Below are positions 54,417-64,000 of a stretch of DNA of 64,000 bases, in pieces (positions within the stretch are counted from its first letter, which is position 1; every line of letters starts with the position of its first letter). A program made the position numbers and the translations under genes. The stretch is from NCBI GenBank assembly GCA_022836615.1, contig MU405215.1, positions 476,298 to 540,297 on the forward strand, in the 5' to 3' direction. Source of the stretch: Annulohypoxylon bovei var. microspora (lineage: Eukaryota > Ascomycota > Sordariomycetes > Xylariales > Hypoxylaceae). The notes below the pieces were generated by a model. It ran no database searches and was not told where the DNA came from. It saw only the letters and a program-made list of their open reading frames with translations.

Positions 54417-55580
54417 TCAGGCTTTCTTACTCAGAGCATCAGCAGAAGTTCTTTCCCGTTCCCTCCTAGACATCAACCAGGCTAAAGCAGCCCCGGGGCC
54501 AGCAATTCCTTCCACTGCCAAAAGTTTCAGTATCGGGCCACTGGCCCGCAACCTCTCAGCTGACGACCGGGCGGTCAAGGCTTTTTCGGACCCGATCGTG
54601 TAAAAGCCGATAGCCAATATAGACAAGGAGACGGTTAGGTGACCGAACTGGATGAAGAGCAAGGAAGACTCGTGGATAAGAGTTGGGCCAGGTTGAACAG
54701 CACTAGGGCTCGGCCAATAGACCCTACTCCAGCTGAGGTCTGGGTTTTGGAATACTCGCGCGAGAACACTGATATGAGTGACTGCACTGACCGTACCGAC
54801 GATGAAGTAAGCGGCAGAAATTGGACTCGCAAACCCCTTGTATAAAGAGCCGCAACGCGAGATGAGGGCGCTGACTAAATCCTGGAAGGGTCCAACAAGC
54901 ACTGGCGAGTGGATCCAAAATACTATGCCATCCTGGATCCAAAATTGCTCGGCACCGAGCAACGCCGGGGCGAAAATGGGAATGGAGAGGACGAGGGTCC
55001 AAAGCACCGTAAACGGTAAGGCCTGTGCCTGATCACGAGGTAGACCTGGACTGTTGGCGGATCGATTCATGACATAATGGCGGGAGAAGATGGGCATGAC
55101 AGAGGCCGCGCCGCAGAAGTTCCACATCATCTGCCAAAATGCCGGACTGCGATACCCGTACAGGTTTAGTCAGCACCGGCTCTCGTAGACGTCAGATGTA
55201 ACAAGTCAGAGTTAAATAAAGGGCAAATCTTACTATCTCAACGGACCCGTCTTCCTATTTCGTCGGTCCTCGACTAAGGTCATTGTGCTGCAGACGGCAA
55301 GAGATAGGATCAAATCAGCGAGGAGAAGAAACGGCTCGTGATTAAGCAGGTTATCTGAGTCAAGAAGAACCGCAAAGAACACGACGAGTATGCCGAAAGA
55401 TAGGTCAATGGGCCAGAGCCCTGTCCAGGTCTTGAGTGGCGTGCCGCCCGGGAAGGTGCTTTTCCAAGAAGCCAAGATCGTAGCAAAAAGTGAGCCATTT
55501 AGAGTCATGACGATCCATTGGGCAGCGAAGCCGAGGCCAGCTAAGGCAGAAAAGACGTAGAAAGGCTTGACTAGAGACAT
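54417..55580 (-). CDS. multi-pass membrane protein, unknown function
   Basis: Exons 55234-55580 and 54417-55146 join in phase through a donor GTAAGA and an acceptor after GCTGACTAAACC, giving 358 residues from MSLVKPF. An in-frame ATG three codons upstream (55589) is an alternative. About eight hydrophobic segments are visible, for example FYVFSALAGLGFAAQWIVM, PIDLSFGILVVFFAVLL, FTVLWTLVLSIPIFAPALL and FIVGTVSAVTHISVLARVF. It belongs to a class of uncharacterised mould membrane proteins, some of which sit in secondary-metabolite clusters; nothing around it here supports a cluster. The gene looks intact and stands alone in a gene-poor stretch. Confidence 0.7.
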
Positions 55581-58061
55581 GATGATCATGAAACAGAACC
55601 ACCAAGTGAGGCTATGGGCGATTTAAACGAGATTGGGGTAAAGATGAAATCAAAGACAATGTAGTCAAAAGACGTATGAAAGTATAGATCCAAACATCTC
55701 TACAGCGCGCCATAGACGAGTTTTTTATAAGAGAGCTGATGCGAGGTAACATACCTAATATTCTTTTGACTTATCGCCGAATATTCTTTTGACTCACGCC
55801 GTCAAACCCCACCACGATGAACATCACAGAACGCGCTTGGTTCACGTCGATAGTTTTGCTCATGAACTTATCCATGTCATGCAAAGGTTGTTAGCTGGAA
55901 TAAACTTCTATTATGGAATTATTATTTCTCTATAAGGTAATTATAAGCGCTGATCATAGCCGAAGGATTAGTGCCAAGGGGGTCAAAACACGGTCCAGAC
56001 GCGATATCACATGTCCTTTGCAGAGTACCAGTTATATAAATTCGCCAATGAGGGTAAAATATTATCTCCGACTCCAGTTTTATCTGTGAAGTTAGGATAT
56101 AAGAAACCTCTTCTTTTGTTAACTCCGCATCGCATCTCCGAAGGAATGGTCTGAATGCCCAAACTGAATATGAAAAGCTGGGACTAGGGGAAAACTTTTA
56201 CTTCTCGATACCCACTTGTCTTACTTCACGTCTTTTGCTTCGGTACAGATCTGTAACCATCAAACAATACTAAAGGGTACTTCGGTACACGACGTAAATA
56301 ATTTCTTCCACTTCTCCCCACCCAGTGTTGTCGATATCGTTCGGATCAAATATGATTCGTATCACCCTTTAACAACAACTCGCTATATGTGCTAACTTCC
56401 TAAAGGTGTCCGGAACTTTCCAAAAGCCGCTATATACGTTTTTAATCTATGACCCAGGCGATTCAAATTACAAGCTTGAACAAGAGCTAGGCCGAGGATT
56501 TGCCTATTGATCAATGTGGAAAGTAGTCCTCCTAATAAACGAAGCAAACTTATTCTTAGAAGTTAGATCATCAGATAATCTAGAACACAATGAGCTCGTA
56601 TTAAGTAAGCGCTTCTGTTTAATAAAAGTAGGTAAATGACTAAAGCAATCGCAGTTTTCCACTCTGTCATCGATCCATCAAATCGAACGATTAATGAACG
56701 GTATACTCGCTGGGATACATGGGAAAATAACCCTAACCCTAACCCTCTCCTAGACCAAGATTTCAGTTTAGAATATATATTCTACGTAACAGCTATTAAT
56801 GTTTCCTAACATCGTTTTAGAAATTTTCACATATGCAAGATTCTCTCTTATTAAGTCCCAATTTACGTCGGTCTTCATAGTGCCTTAAGAGCAAGAAAGG
56901 TGTTAGGAGGAAGAAACTGATGAGCTGACTGGGCAAGTAGGTAGATACATAGGTACTCGTTGCGGTGGGTCGAACCACCTGGACCGGGGTAAACCTCATG
57001 TGGAGGTAACTGCGCCGCAACGTCTGTGTAAAATTTTAATCATTAATACTAAACTACATAGAATCGCAACGACTACATGTAGGTAGAAATATTGCGTGGG
57101 TCTGGTTTGAGCCATTATCACGTGGGTAATGTACCCCCTGCCCTAGAGCAAAGAATAGGTACGTTTCAGATCTGCTTGCTATTAAGTCGTGATGTCGATT
57201 ACCTTTGAGAGACACGACTATTATCTAGGGTACTATCATCTGTAGCACTAATGTTTGCGGGCGGCGTGTCTGATCAGCAGTGCGGACAAATCCCAACTTT
57301 GATGCTTCCACGTCTATCTTAGTAACATCGACACTAATACTTCAATGATTGATACACTATTTAGAATTACGAATCTACATTCGATCTACATCGTAACTAT
57401 CCGATTGGAAGCTATTCCGCCTTGCTCCGCAAAGTCTCACGAACTGTTATTAATTAGGGGGGCAGGTAGGCGGGGTGATGCCTTATAGGTATCCACAATT
57501 GGTGGATTCAAACTGGGGTAAACTGTGCTCATACCGAACTCTTCAAGTTGAAAAGTAGGATATTAGTTTCATGAACAGTTCGGTGTTCTATCTATAAGTA
57601 TGCGTCCATACTAAAGAAAATGTGGAATTTCGATTGAAGATCCTCTCCATGAGATCCGGATTTCGAATTTCTGGACTATTGCTTGACGCATTCGGATCTA
57701 AAAAGCGAGATAGCGGAGGTTCACTCTAACCAAAGATAGATACCTTCCTAATCCTTACGATCCATATCTTCTGACAAAACTGTTGATATATCTTGGCTCG
57801 CGCTTGTCTGCCTCGTTATCCTGTTTACAATTCGCGGACCGATTCGAAGGTAGAGACACGATTCTAACTTAGTCCGGTAGTTCGACGGGGTACGGAACCT
57901 AGTCTAGGTCCCCTAGACAGCCCTGGAGCCGAGGACTGTGCGCTTTTAAGGTTATTATTTAGCGTACCATTTCAAGCGCTCAGACTCTATCGTAGCGTGC
58001 TATTAATAGAAATGCCACGAGACTTTACAGCTAGTAGTGTAAAGGTTAAAAACAGAAAGGT
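55581..58061. other. gene-poor region with telomere-like repeat
   Basis: About 2.5 kb without a supported gene. The CCCTAA run at 56728-56746 is annotated separately. Short TAGGTA motifs occur near 56936 and 57075. Confidence 0.5.
56728..56746 (-). repeat. interstitial telomere-like repeat (CCCTAA)
   Basis: TAACCCTAACCCTAACCCT, i.e. TTAGGG units on the minus strand, opposite in direction to the run at 28943-28966. No chromosome end or gap is nearby. Confidence 0.85.
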
Positions 58062-58162
58062 ATATCAAGTGGGTAAAGTGTTGTTGTTCTTCTTAGGTTT
58101 AAACTTTGATCTAAAACACAGGAATAACCCTTATATCTCATTGGTCACCTGACCACCCCACA
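58062..58162 (-). repeat. 101-bp direct repeat, copy 1 (LTR-like)
   Basis: Identical over 101 bases to 58907-59007. On the minus strand the unit begins TGTGGGGTGGTCAGGTGACC, and TG at the edge is usual for an LTR. The other edge lacks the expected CA. Confidence 0.8.
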
Positions 58163-58906
58163 CTCGGCCCATACTCCCTTGAGGGCAACGCCCTCAAAAC
58201 CAAACCCAGAAGCCATTCCCATCGTCGCTGCCGCCATCCATCACTGCCCAGAATCTCACTCCTAATCGCCATCCCACCTGGGTTTGACCAACCCCAACCG
58301 ATCTCTGCCCCACCATTGATAGCTACGGCACGCATGCACCAGAACAAACAGCCACCATACAATACACTGCAGACCACAGTTATCCCAACCACCCAGTCAC
58401 CTCGGCTCAGGTATATTCCAGTTATGGTTGGTCGTAGCCCATACGATCGGGGAACCGCGTCCTGGCCGAACTTAGGGCGAAAGCGCTCGGCAAGGCGATC
58501 TCAACCGACGAAATGACGAATAAAAGTAAAAAACTGAAGCAACAACAGAGAAACGTAGGCTTAGATGTGAATGCTTGGTGATTATCGGATTGTAGTTGAA
58601 TAGGGTGTGGTCTTGGTCCCAAAACGGATCTCGTTTTATTAATTCATGCTCTCTCGAAGCCCCAACAGGCTTAGTTCCAGTTGTTCATCTTCATCCCCAG
58701 TTCTCAGTAGTTCCTCGTTACCAGTTTGTTGCTAGTTAATTCGTTCTTGTCAATTGATTAGGTTCTTTAGTAAGGTTCTTCAGTAAACGGCCAGTAAAAT
58801 TTAGAAACAACAGAAACAGCCAGACGAGGCCAACAAAGGGCTAACGCCCCGTAATGGGATTAAACGTGCAGGTCTACCAGTTCGAAATCGTGCAGCTCTC
58901 GTCAAG
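58163..58906. other. 744-bp segment between direct repeats
   Basis: No frame resembling gag or pol. Open frames here (58138-58516) look random. It could be the inner part of a very short LTR-flanked element, or ordinary sequence between two insertions. Confidence 0.4.
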
Positions 58907-59007
58907 ATATCAAGTGGGTAAAGTGTTGTTGTTCTTCTTAGGTTTAAACTTTGATCTAAAACACAGGAATAACCCTTATATCTCATTGGTCACCTGACCA
59001 CCCCACA
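58907..59007 (-). repeat. 101-bp direct repeat, copy 2 (LTR-like)
   Basis: Identical to 58062-58162. Sequences just outside the two copies do not match each other, so the repeat unit is truly about 101 bp or one copy is truncated. Confidence 0.8.
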
Positions 59008-60655
59008 GGTTGCTTCATTCATAAATGTTCCAAGGTTGACACAAGCGGATAAATCGCAGGTTTTTACGACAAGGTATGCGGGGGCGAGCTATAAATCAAG
59101 AAACTTACAAGATACGTATCTAGGTACCTCAGTACCTACCTATGTAATCCCTCGGTTCTTGACTAAGATGCTGCGCCGCATAGCTTAACAGGAAGTTATA
59201 TGCCTTCAGCGGCAGGACTTTAGCAGTGCCGACACCATGGGTTTGAGGTTCGGAAGCAAGATAAGCTATCATCCAGCCCATCCAGCCCATCCAGCCCTGA
59301 AAGGATCATCAAACAACGTTCCGACCGTTGCCCAGCACGTAATAATTAATAATTGGGTAAACGTGCCGCAGACGGGCTTGGGCTTTTAACCGCTGCCCGC
59401 CTTGTGAGGATCCATGGGCCTGTAAAGATAGCGTGCTCGATCGGACGTAGTGGTAGAATGTGGTATAGCCTGAGCTAATCAAGCTGACGTCAGGAATTAG
59501 TTCATATAACCCCGCCCAGCCCTAGAGGAAATAATTCCCGTCTCTTTCTTTCTCATGTGTGTGGAAGTGCCGCGAGACAAATTGTACCTGATACGCCTTG
59601 CCCCTTAACTTCAAGTTGTTGTCTTCGGAGAAAAAAACAGAAATTAAGGAGACGCAGGCTGACGGTATTTACATGAGAAATCCAGCACGCCTAACTATCA
59701 GCTATAGGTCGTGGAGTGTATAGTGTGGATGTTATGTAGGTGCTGCGTGGTGTGGTTGGTTCGGTCTCGCATGCCTGGGCGCACCGCATCGTGAATTGGC
59801 GATTGGCTCTTGGGGGCTGAAATACTACGCGGCTACGCATATTCGCGCAAATCGCAACCCAATCTAGGAGGAGGAACTGGATAATCTATCATCGACCGAC
59901 CGCTTCTCTGTAAGGCGACTTTTGTTACACGGAACGTGGCGATTGTAGATTTAATACTACCCTACATTGCCCGTCACGCGCATTTGACTAATCTCCTTCG
60001 CACGGAAACCTGCAATGGAATCCTTCGCGATGCGTTCTAACTTGCTTCGTCGCTTCGTCATTGTAACATAATATAACTCGTAGCTCATCTATTCGTCGCT
60101 GCGACCAAGATGTTAATTAACTCCCCCCAGTGCAACCCTCCCCGCCGAATCTAGCAACGTGCCTGGGGAGACGGAAAGTCTGGCCAATATGAATCATTCG
60201 ACCCTCTTACTATCCTCCACATCTAGCAGTGCGCTTTCTTGGCAGCCCAGTAAGCTCGCAGCACCTTGGTGTTTTATAAAAAGGCATAGCCTACCGATGG
60301 CACTGCGTGATGTCACCCTACTGCATCTCAGCTGCGTCGTAGTGCTGATCCCACGAGCTCCGTTTCCAGGCTTCGTATCCACTTACCACGCTCTCATCCA
60401 TGTAGGTCACCCGGGCTGCCACGCATCCTGCACCGAGGTAGGACCACTCAGAGCAGAGAGCCATCGTTGGAGCCGTAAGCATAGATAATAGAGTTCTTAT
60501 CCGCCCTCTCGCGCCTCAGGTGTTGGCTTCGATGAATTTCCCTTTTAAGACCGCTGTTGGCTGCTCTGATCGCAATCAGTCATTTGGATCCCGTTCCGGC
60601 TTTTGACCTTTTAAAACACGGCGCATATAGTAGTCGCTCGGAACGATACAGCACA
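59008..60655. other. intergenic, with a short 9-bp tandem repeat
   Basis: About 1.6 kb. ATCCAGCCC is repeated three times at 59271-59297. A frame at 60159-60488 has no recognisable domain. The last few hundred bases are the promoter of the receptor gene. Confidence 0.5.
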
Positions 60656-62150
60656 ATGTCGGCCGATCTGGAAGCCTTGCTCAATGGGCCGGCCCTCATG
60701 CCGCCGGACGGTGTTACACCCAACTTCGATAACCCGGATAATAAAAACTACATCGCACAAGCCGTCGTACCATTATGCCTGGTATTGACGACGATAGCGG
60801 TCTTCCTCAGAGTTTGGGCTAGGATATTCTGTATAAAGAAAATTGAAATTCCTGATGGTGAGTACTTCGTGTGGTGGGTACTGAATGATGCCAGTTACTC
60901 TAACACCCAGCCGTTAGTATTAATGACAGTCGCATTCGGCTGCTATGTAACGAATATCTACTTTGGATATCGGTTACAAGAGGACCCGGGTGTTTTCGTC
61001 CACATGTGGGACATCCGTGTGAAGGATATGTCGGGCATTCTCTACCCCTTATTCCTCAGCGCCAGTTTCTACATCGGCGTCGTATTGACCATCAAGGCGG
61101 CGATTCTACTCGAGTGGGCTCGAATTTTCATTCCGTACGGTGTACGGAACCGTTTCTTCTGGTGTGTCTATGGTGTGCTGGGCGCGAACACCATCTTCTA
61201 TATCGTGGTCCTCTTCGTCATGAACTTCGCCTGCACCCCGGTTCAGAAAAACTGGGATCCCTTATTCGTCGGCGGATCTTGCCCCATTAACACGCAAGCC
61301 GTCAACATCGCATCGGCCGTGTTGAACCTCTTCTCGGATATCTTTATCCTGCTTCTACCGCAGCGCATTATCTGGGGCTTGAAGATGTCGACAAGGACGA
61401 AAACTGGTGTCTCCATTATCTTTGCCTTCGGTATAATGTACGTACTAACTACCACGAGAACCTTTTTTTTCATGTCGTCGTCTCTCAAATCCCCTTTCCC
61501 CTTATTTCTCGCTTCTTTCTATTCTAGATGAATTTCAAAGCCTATATGACTCAATATCAAATCCTAACAAATGTAACAGATGCTGCATCGCAGCAGGCTT
61601 CCGCCTCGGCGCAGAAGTTGACTATACCAAGTCAAAAGATGTCACCTACAACATCTCGCCGGTCATGCTATGGGCCTTGGCCGAGATGACATGCATGTTC
61701 CTAGTCTTCGGCGTCCCGAGCGGGGCCAAGATCATGTCCGACACGCACATACCGAGCAAGCTAGCGTCGTCGCTACGGTCGCTCGGGGGCAAGTTCCAGC
61801 GCGGCTCGTCGCGCGGAAGCGCCACGGGCGAGTCGTCGTGGCCGCGCTCGAGCATGATTATGAACAACTCCAACGCGGACTCGTCGCGCACGTACTACCG
61901 CAAGCTCGACAACCGCAACGGCGGCATGCTGCTCACCACCATCGACTCGACGCACGGCCAGCCCCTGACCGACTCCACCGAGTACCTCAAGGACCAGACC
62001 GTCGTTGCGCGGCCCGCCGAGCCCGAGGCCGGCATGATAATACGCACGACGCAGTTCGTCACGCGCGAGGACTACGGCGGCTACGAGCACGGCCTCGCGA
62101 TAGGCGACGGGTACGAGCGCCAGCATCCTTGGGCGAAGGATCGCGTGTAG
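60656..62150 (+). CDS. Pth11-like integral membrane receptor (fungal rhodopsin-domain family)
   Basis: Exons 60656-60857, 60918-61437 and 61580-62150 join in phase to 430 residues. Seven membrane spans are visible, for example VVPLCLVLTTIAVFLRVWAR, YIGVVLTIKAAILLEWARIF and TIFYIVVLFVMNFACTPV. W-A-R-I-F after TM4 and CTPVQKNWDP in the second outer loop are typical of the fungal family. The third exon restores the expected FGIICCIAAGFRLG. A long cytoplasmic tail is rich in Ser and Arg and ends in KDRV. No CFEM domain precedes it. Pth11 of the rice blast fungus senses surfaces; members of this family are many and mostly unstudied, so the ligand is unknown. Confidence 0.88.
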
Positions 62151-63179
62151 GGACCTGGCTGTCCCTACTCCTGTAGAGTACGTGGTTTATGAGTTTAGGT
62201 TTATGGTTTGGGTATTTTTGGCATCTTCTCGCCGCTGCTTCCCTGCGGGGATTTGACTGGGTATTAACGGATAGGAAAGGGCGAGGTCGCAAGGAGATCT
62301 CGGAGTCTGGCTGGCTCTAATTGGATGAGAGCAGATGGACAACTGGGCTACATATGTGCTAGAAAAGGCCTGTTGATAGCCGCGTGCAGTGTGTATGTAC
62401 ATATAGGTAACAACAGTTATTTAACTACCTATGTATTATGATCTCTCAAGATATGCCGTTCAAATGTCGGTTTAATTCTAGTCTTTGAACCCAGATAATT
62501 TATGAATAGTACGAGCTATGCCGAACGTTAGGAAGGAAAAGGAGCAATTTTTTCGACAAATACTGTCTACCTAGGTATCTACCTTCTTGCCGTACTATAA
62601 AATCCACCTCGGTCACTTCCTCTACTACTAGCATATGTAGTAAGCCAGGTAGGGGGTTGAGTTAAAATGGTAAAATTTGATTCTAGGCTCCTTCTTTGAA
62701 TCGGCTGTCTGGGGGGGAAGTGCAAGTGCAAGTGGAAGTTACGAGTTGCACTTATGATATTTCTAAGGCATCAACACGTTTTAACTCTAAGGCATTGCAA
62801 TACTTGATTCACACTATTTTACCTCTTGCCACCGAGCAGTTTACTCTTACAAATTTCCTCCATTTTTCATTGCCCATTCACAGGAGACCTTCCTCTAACA
62901 TGCACTACATTCACGTCTTCAATTAGATACCTACCTACCTACAAGGCAATGTTAGATTTCATACAGCACTACGTCCAGAGTTCTATCCCGCTTATATCTG
63001 AGGATACGTTTCTTTGCCTCCTGTATTTGATCACCTCCATCTCACTTATCGCACACAACTTCTTTAACTGTGCCATCTTTTGGCCTCGCTTGTTCAACTC
63101 AATTTGCCCTCTCGCCCCATAAAAGTACCCAGATCTTGAAGCCAGCCGAAACCCTGCCATTATCATTAGCGTACACAAC
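62151..63179. other. intergenic with TAGGTA-type motifs
   Basis: About 1 kb. The dispersed motif occurs near 62403, 62568 and 62925. No supported gene; open frames at 62696-63122 lack domains. Confidence 0.5.
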
Positions 63180-63800
63180 ATGGGTGTCTCTTGGGAGCAA
63201 GCCGAAAAATGGGAAGTCCTACCAACGGTCTATAACCCGAGTGCCATATACCTTGCTATAGAGCGAACAAAGGATTGGAAAACTCGCCTAGACATATATT
63301 TGAAGCGGACGGCAAGACGCTCAACAAACAACAAGGAATACAACATACCAGAGTCTCTTCGCAAAGCTCGGATTGGCACCGAATTCCATGGATTCATGAA
63401 TCTCCCTCGTGAGCTCCGCGACATGATATACACATATCTTCTTGTCAGCGGCTCGGTGTTTCTACTAGAGCACACGCTCTTCTATAGAAGGGATCTTGAC
63501 GTTGATGATATAAATTATCTAATCACCACGAGAAACCGTATCCAAAAAACCTCCAACTATCTACGGTACGAAGGGGTCCAAAATCATTGGTCCGAAATGA
63601 TTTTGGCGAACTGTCGACCTATCAGCTTGATATCAGGCGTAAGCAGCACCGTTCAAAATGAGGGGCATTCTGCTGAAACCACCTCGTCGACTAGCTCGGA
63701 CCACCTCCAAAGGCGTTCCGAGGGGCTTAAATCCGAAAAAATAGCCTGCCAAGACTACCTCCAATTAATTGACCTAGACAGGTTAAACTACTCCACTTAA
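63180..63800 (+). CDS. F-box-like/2EXR-type protein, possibly truncated
   Basis: A single frame of 206 residues starting at ATG 63180 (MGVSWEQAEKWEVLP). The block FMNLPRELRDMIYTYLLVSG at about residues 72-91 is the fungal F-box-like signature (L-P-x-E-L-R-x-x-I-Y). The about 110 residues after it have no repeats or domain I know. Homologues usually run on for another 100-300 residues. Here the stop comes just before the sequence turns into an AT-rich block at 63830, so the 3' part may have been lost. A later exon beyond the window cannot be excluded. Confidence 0.65.
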   Translation: MGVSWEQAEKWEVLPTVYNPSAIYLAIERTKDWKTRLDIYLKRTARRSTNNKEYNIPESLRKARIGTEFHGFMNLPRELRDMIYTYLLVSGSVFLLEHTLFYRRDLDVDDINYLITTRNRIQKTSNYLRYEGVQNHWSEMILANCRPISLISGVSSTVQNEGHSAETTSSTSSDHLQRRSEGLKSEKIACQDYLQLIDLDRLNYST

Positions 63801-64000
63801 AAGTTCAGTCTTAGACCGTTTTAAGTATAACTTAAGATTAAGCTTAAACTAGTTTTATAATTATTTAATAATTAATTGTAAATTTAATTAATAAAAAAAT
63901 TCGTAACTTTTATAATTAAATATAAAAATTATAATAACTTTTATTTTATATTATAAATATAAATTAATTAATAAATATATTTAATTATTATTTTAAAAAA
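63801..64000. repeat. start of a second AT-rich block
   Basis: The last 170 bases are nearly pure A and T, like 49148-51540, and continue past the window edge. Probably another RIP-affected repeat. Confidence 0.6.

Noticed and set aside
56960..57010. tRNA-like GGGTCGAACCACC segment
   Set aside because: I could not build acceptor, D and anticodon arms around it; no convincing tRNA or rRNA gene was found anywhere in the window.
58138..58516. Opposed short frames within the direct-repeat segment as retroelement genes
   Set aside because: No gag, protease or reverse transcriptase motif.
60159..60488. Plus-strand frame of 109 codons before the receptor gene
   Set aside because: No motif; composition like non-coding DNA.

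Overview
The window looks like nuclear DNA of a filamentous ascomycete (Pezizomycotina, probably Sordariomycetes; I cannot go lower from sequence alone). Genes carry short introns of about 50-70 nt with GT-AG ends and CTAAC-like branch points. Families typical of moulds are present: DAL5-like MFS, Zn2Cys6 factor, GH3 beta-glucosidase, FAS1 protein, Pth11-like receptor and mpaB-like DUF2236 protein. Repeats show AT-rich decay of the kind RIP produces. I rebuilt gene models by hand by joining exons whose phases match; exon coordinates are in the entries.

Layout. 1-3.1 kb: remnants of a GMC oxidoreductase and a WD40 protein. 3.1-7.2 kb: an intact cytochrome P450 and an intact DAL5-type MFS transporter, convergent. 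8.9-12.6 kb: a transposase-like DNA-binding protein without a DDE domain, then housekeeping YIP1 and PAM16, divergent from each other. 13.4-22.9 kb: a catabolic-looking group with two divergent Rieske-oxygenase-type genes, a broken MFS transporter, a broken Zn2Cys6 regulator and a CocE-type hydrolase lacking its catalytic core. 23.0-24.1 kb: a large fold-back repeat. 24.8-37.9 kb: FAS1 protein, membrane protein, mpaB-like protein, GH3 enzyme, Ser/Thr-rich surface protein and a nitrilase-family amidase. 38.8-42.1 kb: MET10. 42.6-47.4 kb: a ten-exon gene with a CorA-like C-terminal membrane pair. 47.8-51.5 kb: a repeat island with a second fold-back element, a small hairpin MITE and a very AT-rich block that is itself two diverged tandem copies of a sequence of about 1.2 kb. 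51.5-60.6 kb: gene-poor, with a DUF3632-like fragment, one multi-pass membrane protein, a telomere-like repeat and a 101-bp direct repeat pair. 60.7-63.8 kb: a Pth11-like receptor and an F-box-like protein that runs into a second AT-rich block at the window end.

The most interesting item is the pair at 13.4-16.5 kb. The minus-strand gene encodes an intact Rieske [2Fe-2S] site but no visible mononuclear-iron triad. The plus-strand gene, starting 632 bp away, encodes an intact mononuclear-iron site (E138, H141, H146, D240) but no Rieske cysteine/histidine ligands. Together they hold the two halves of one Rieske oxygenase, which suggests a split two-protein enzyme driven from a shared promoter. 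The surrounding transporter, regulator and hydrolase genes are broken while this pair is open and correctly spliced, which argues the pair is still under selection.
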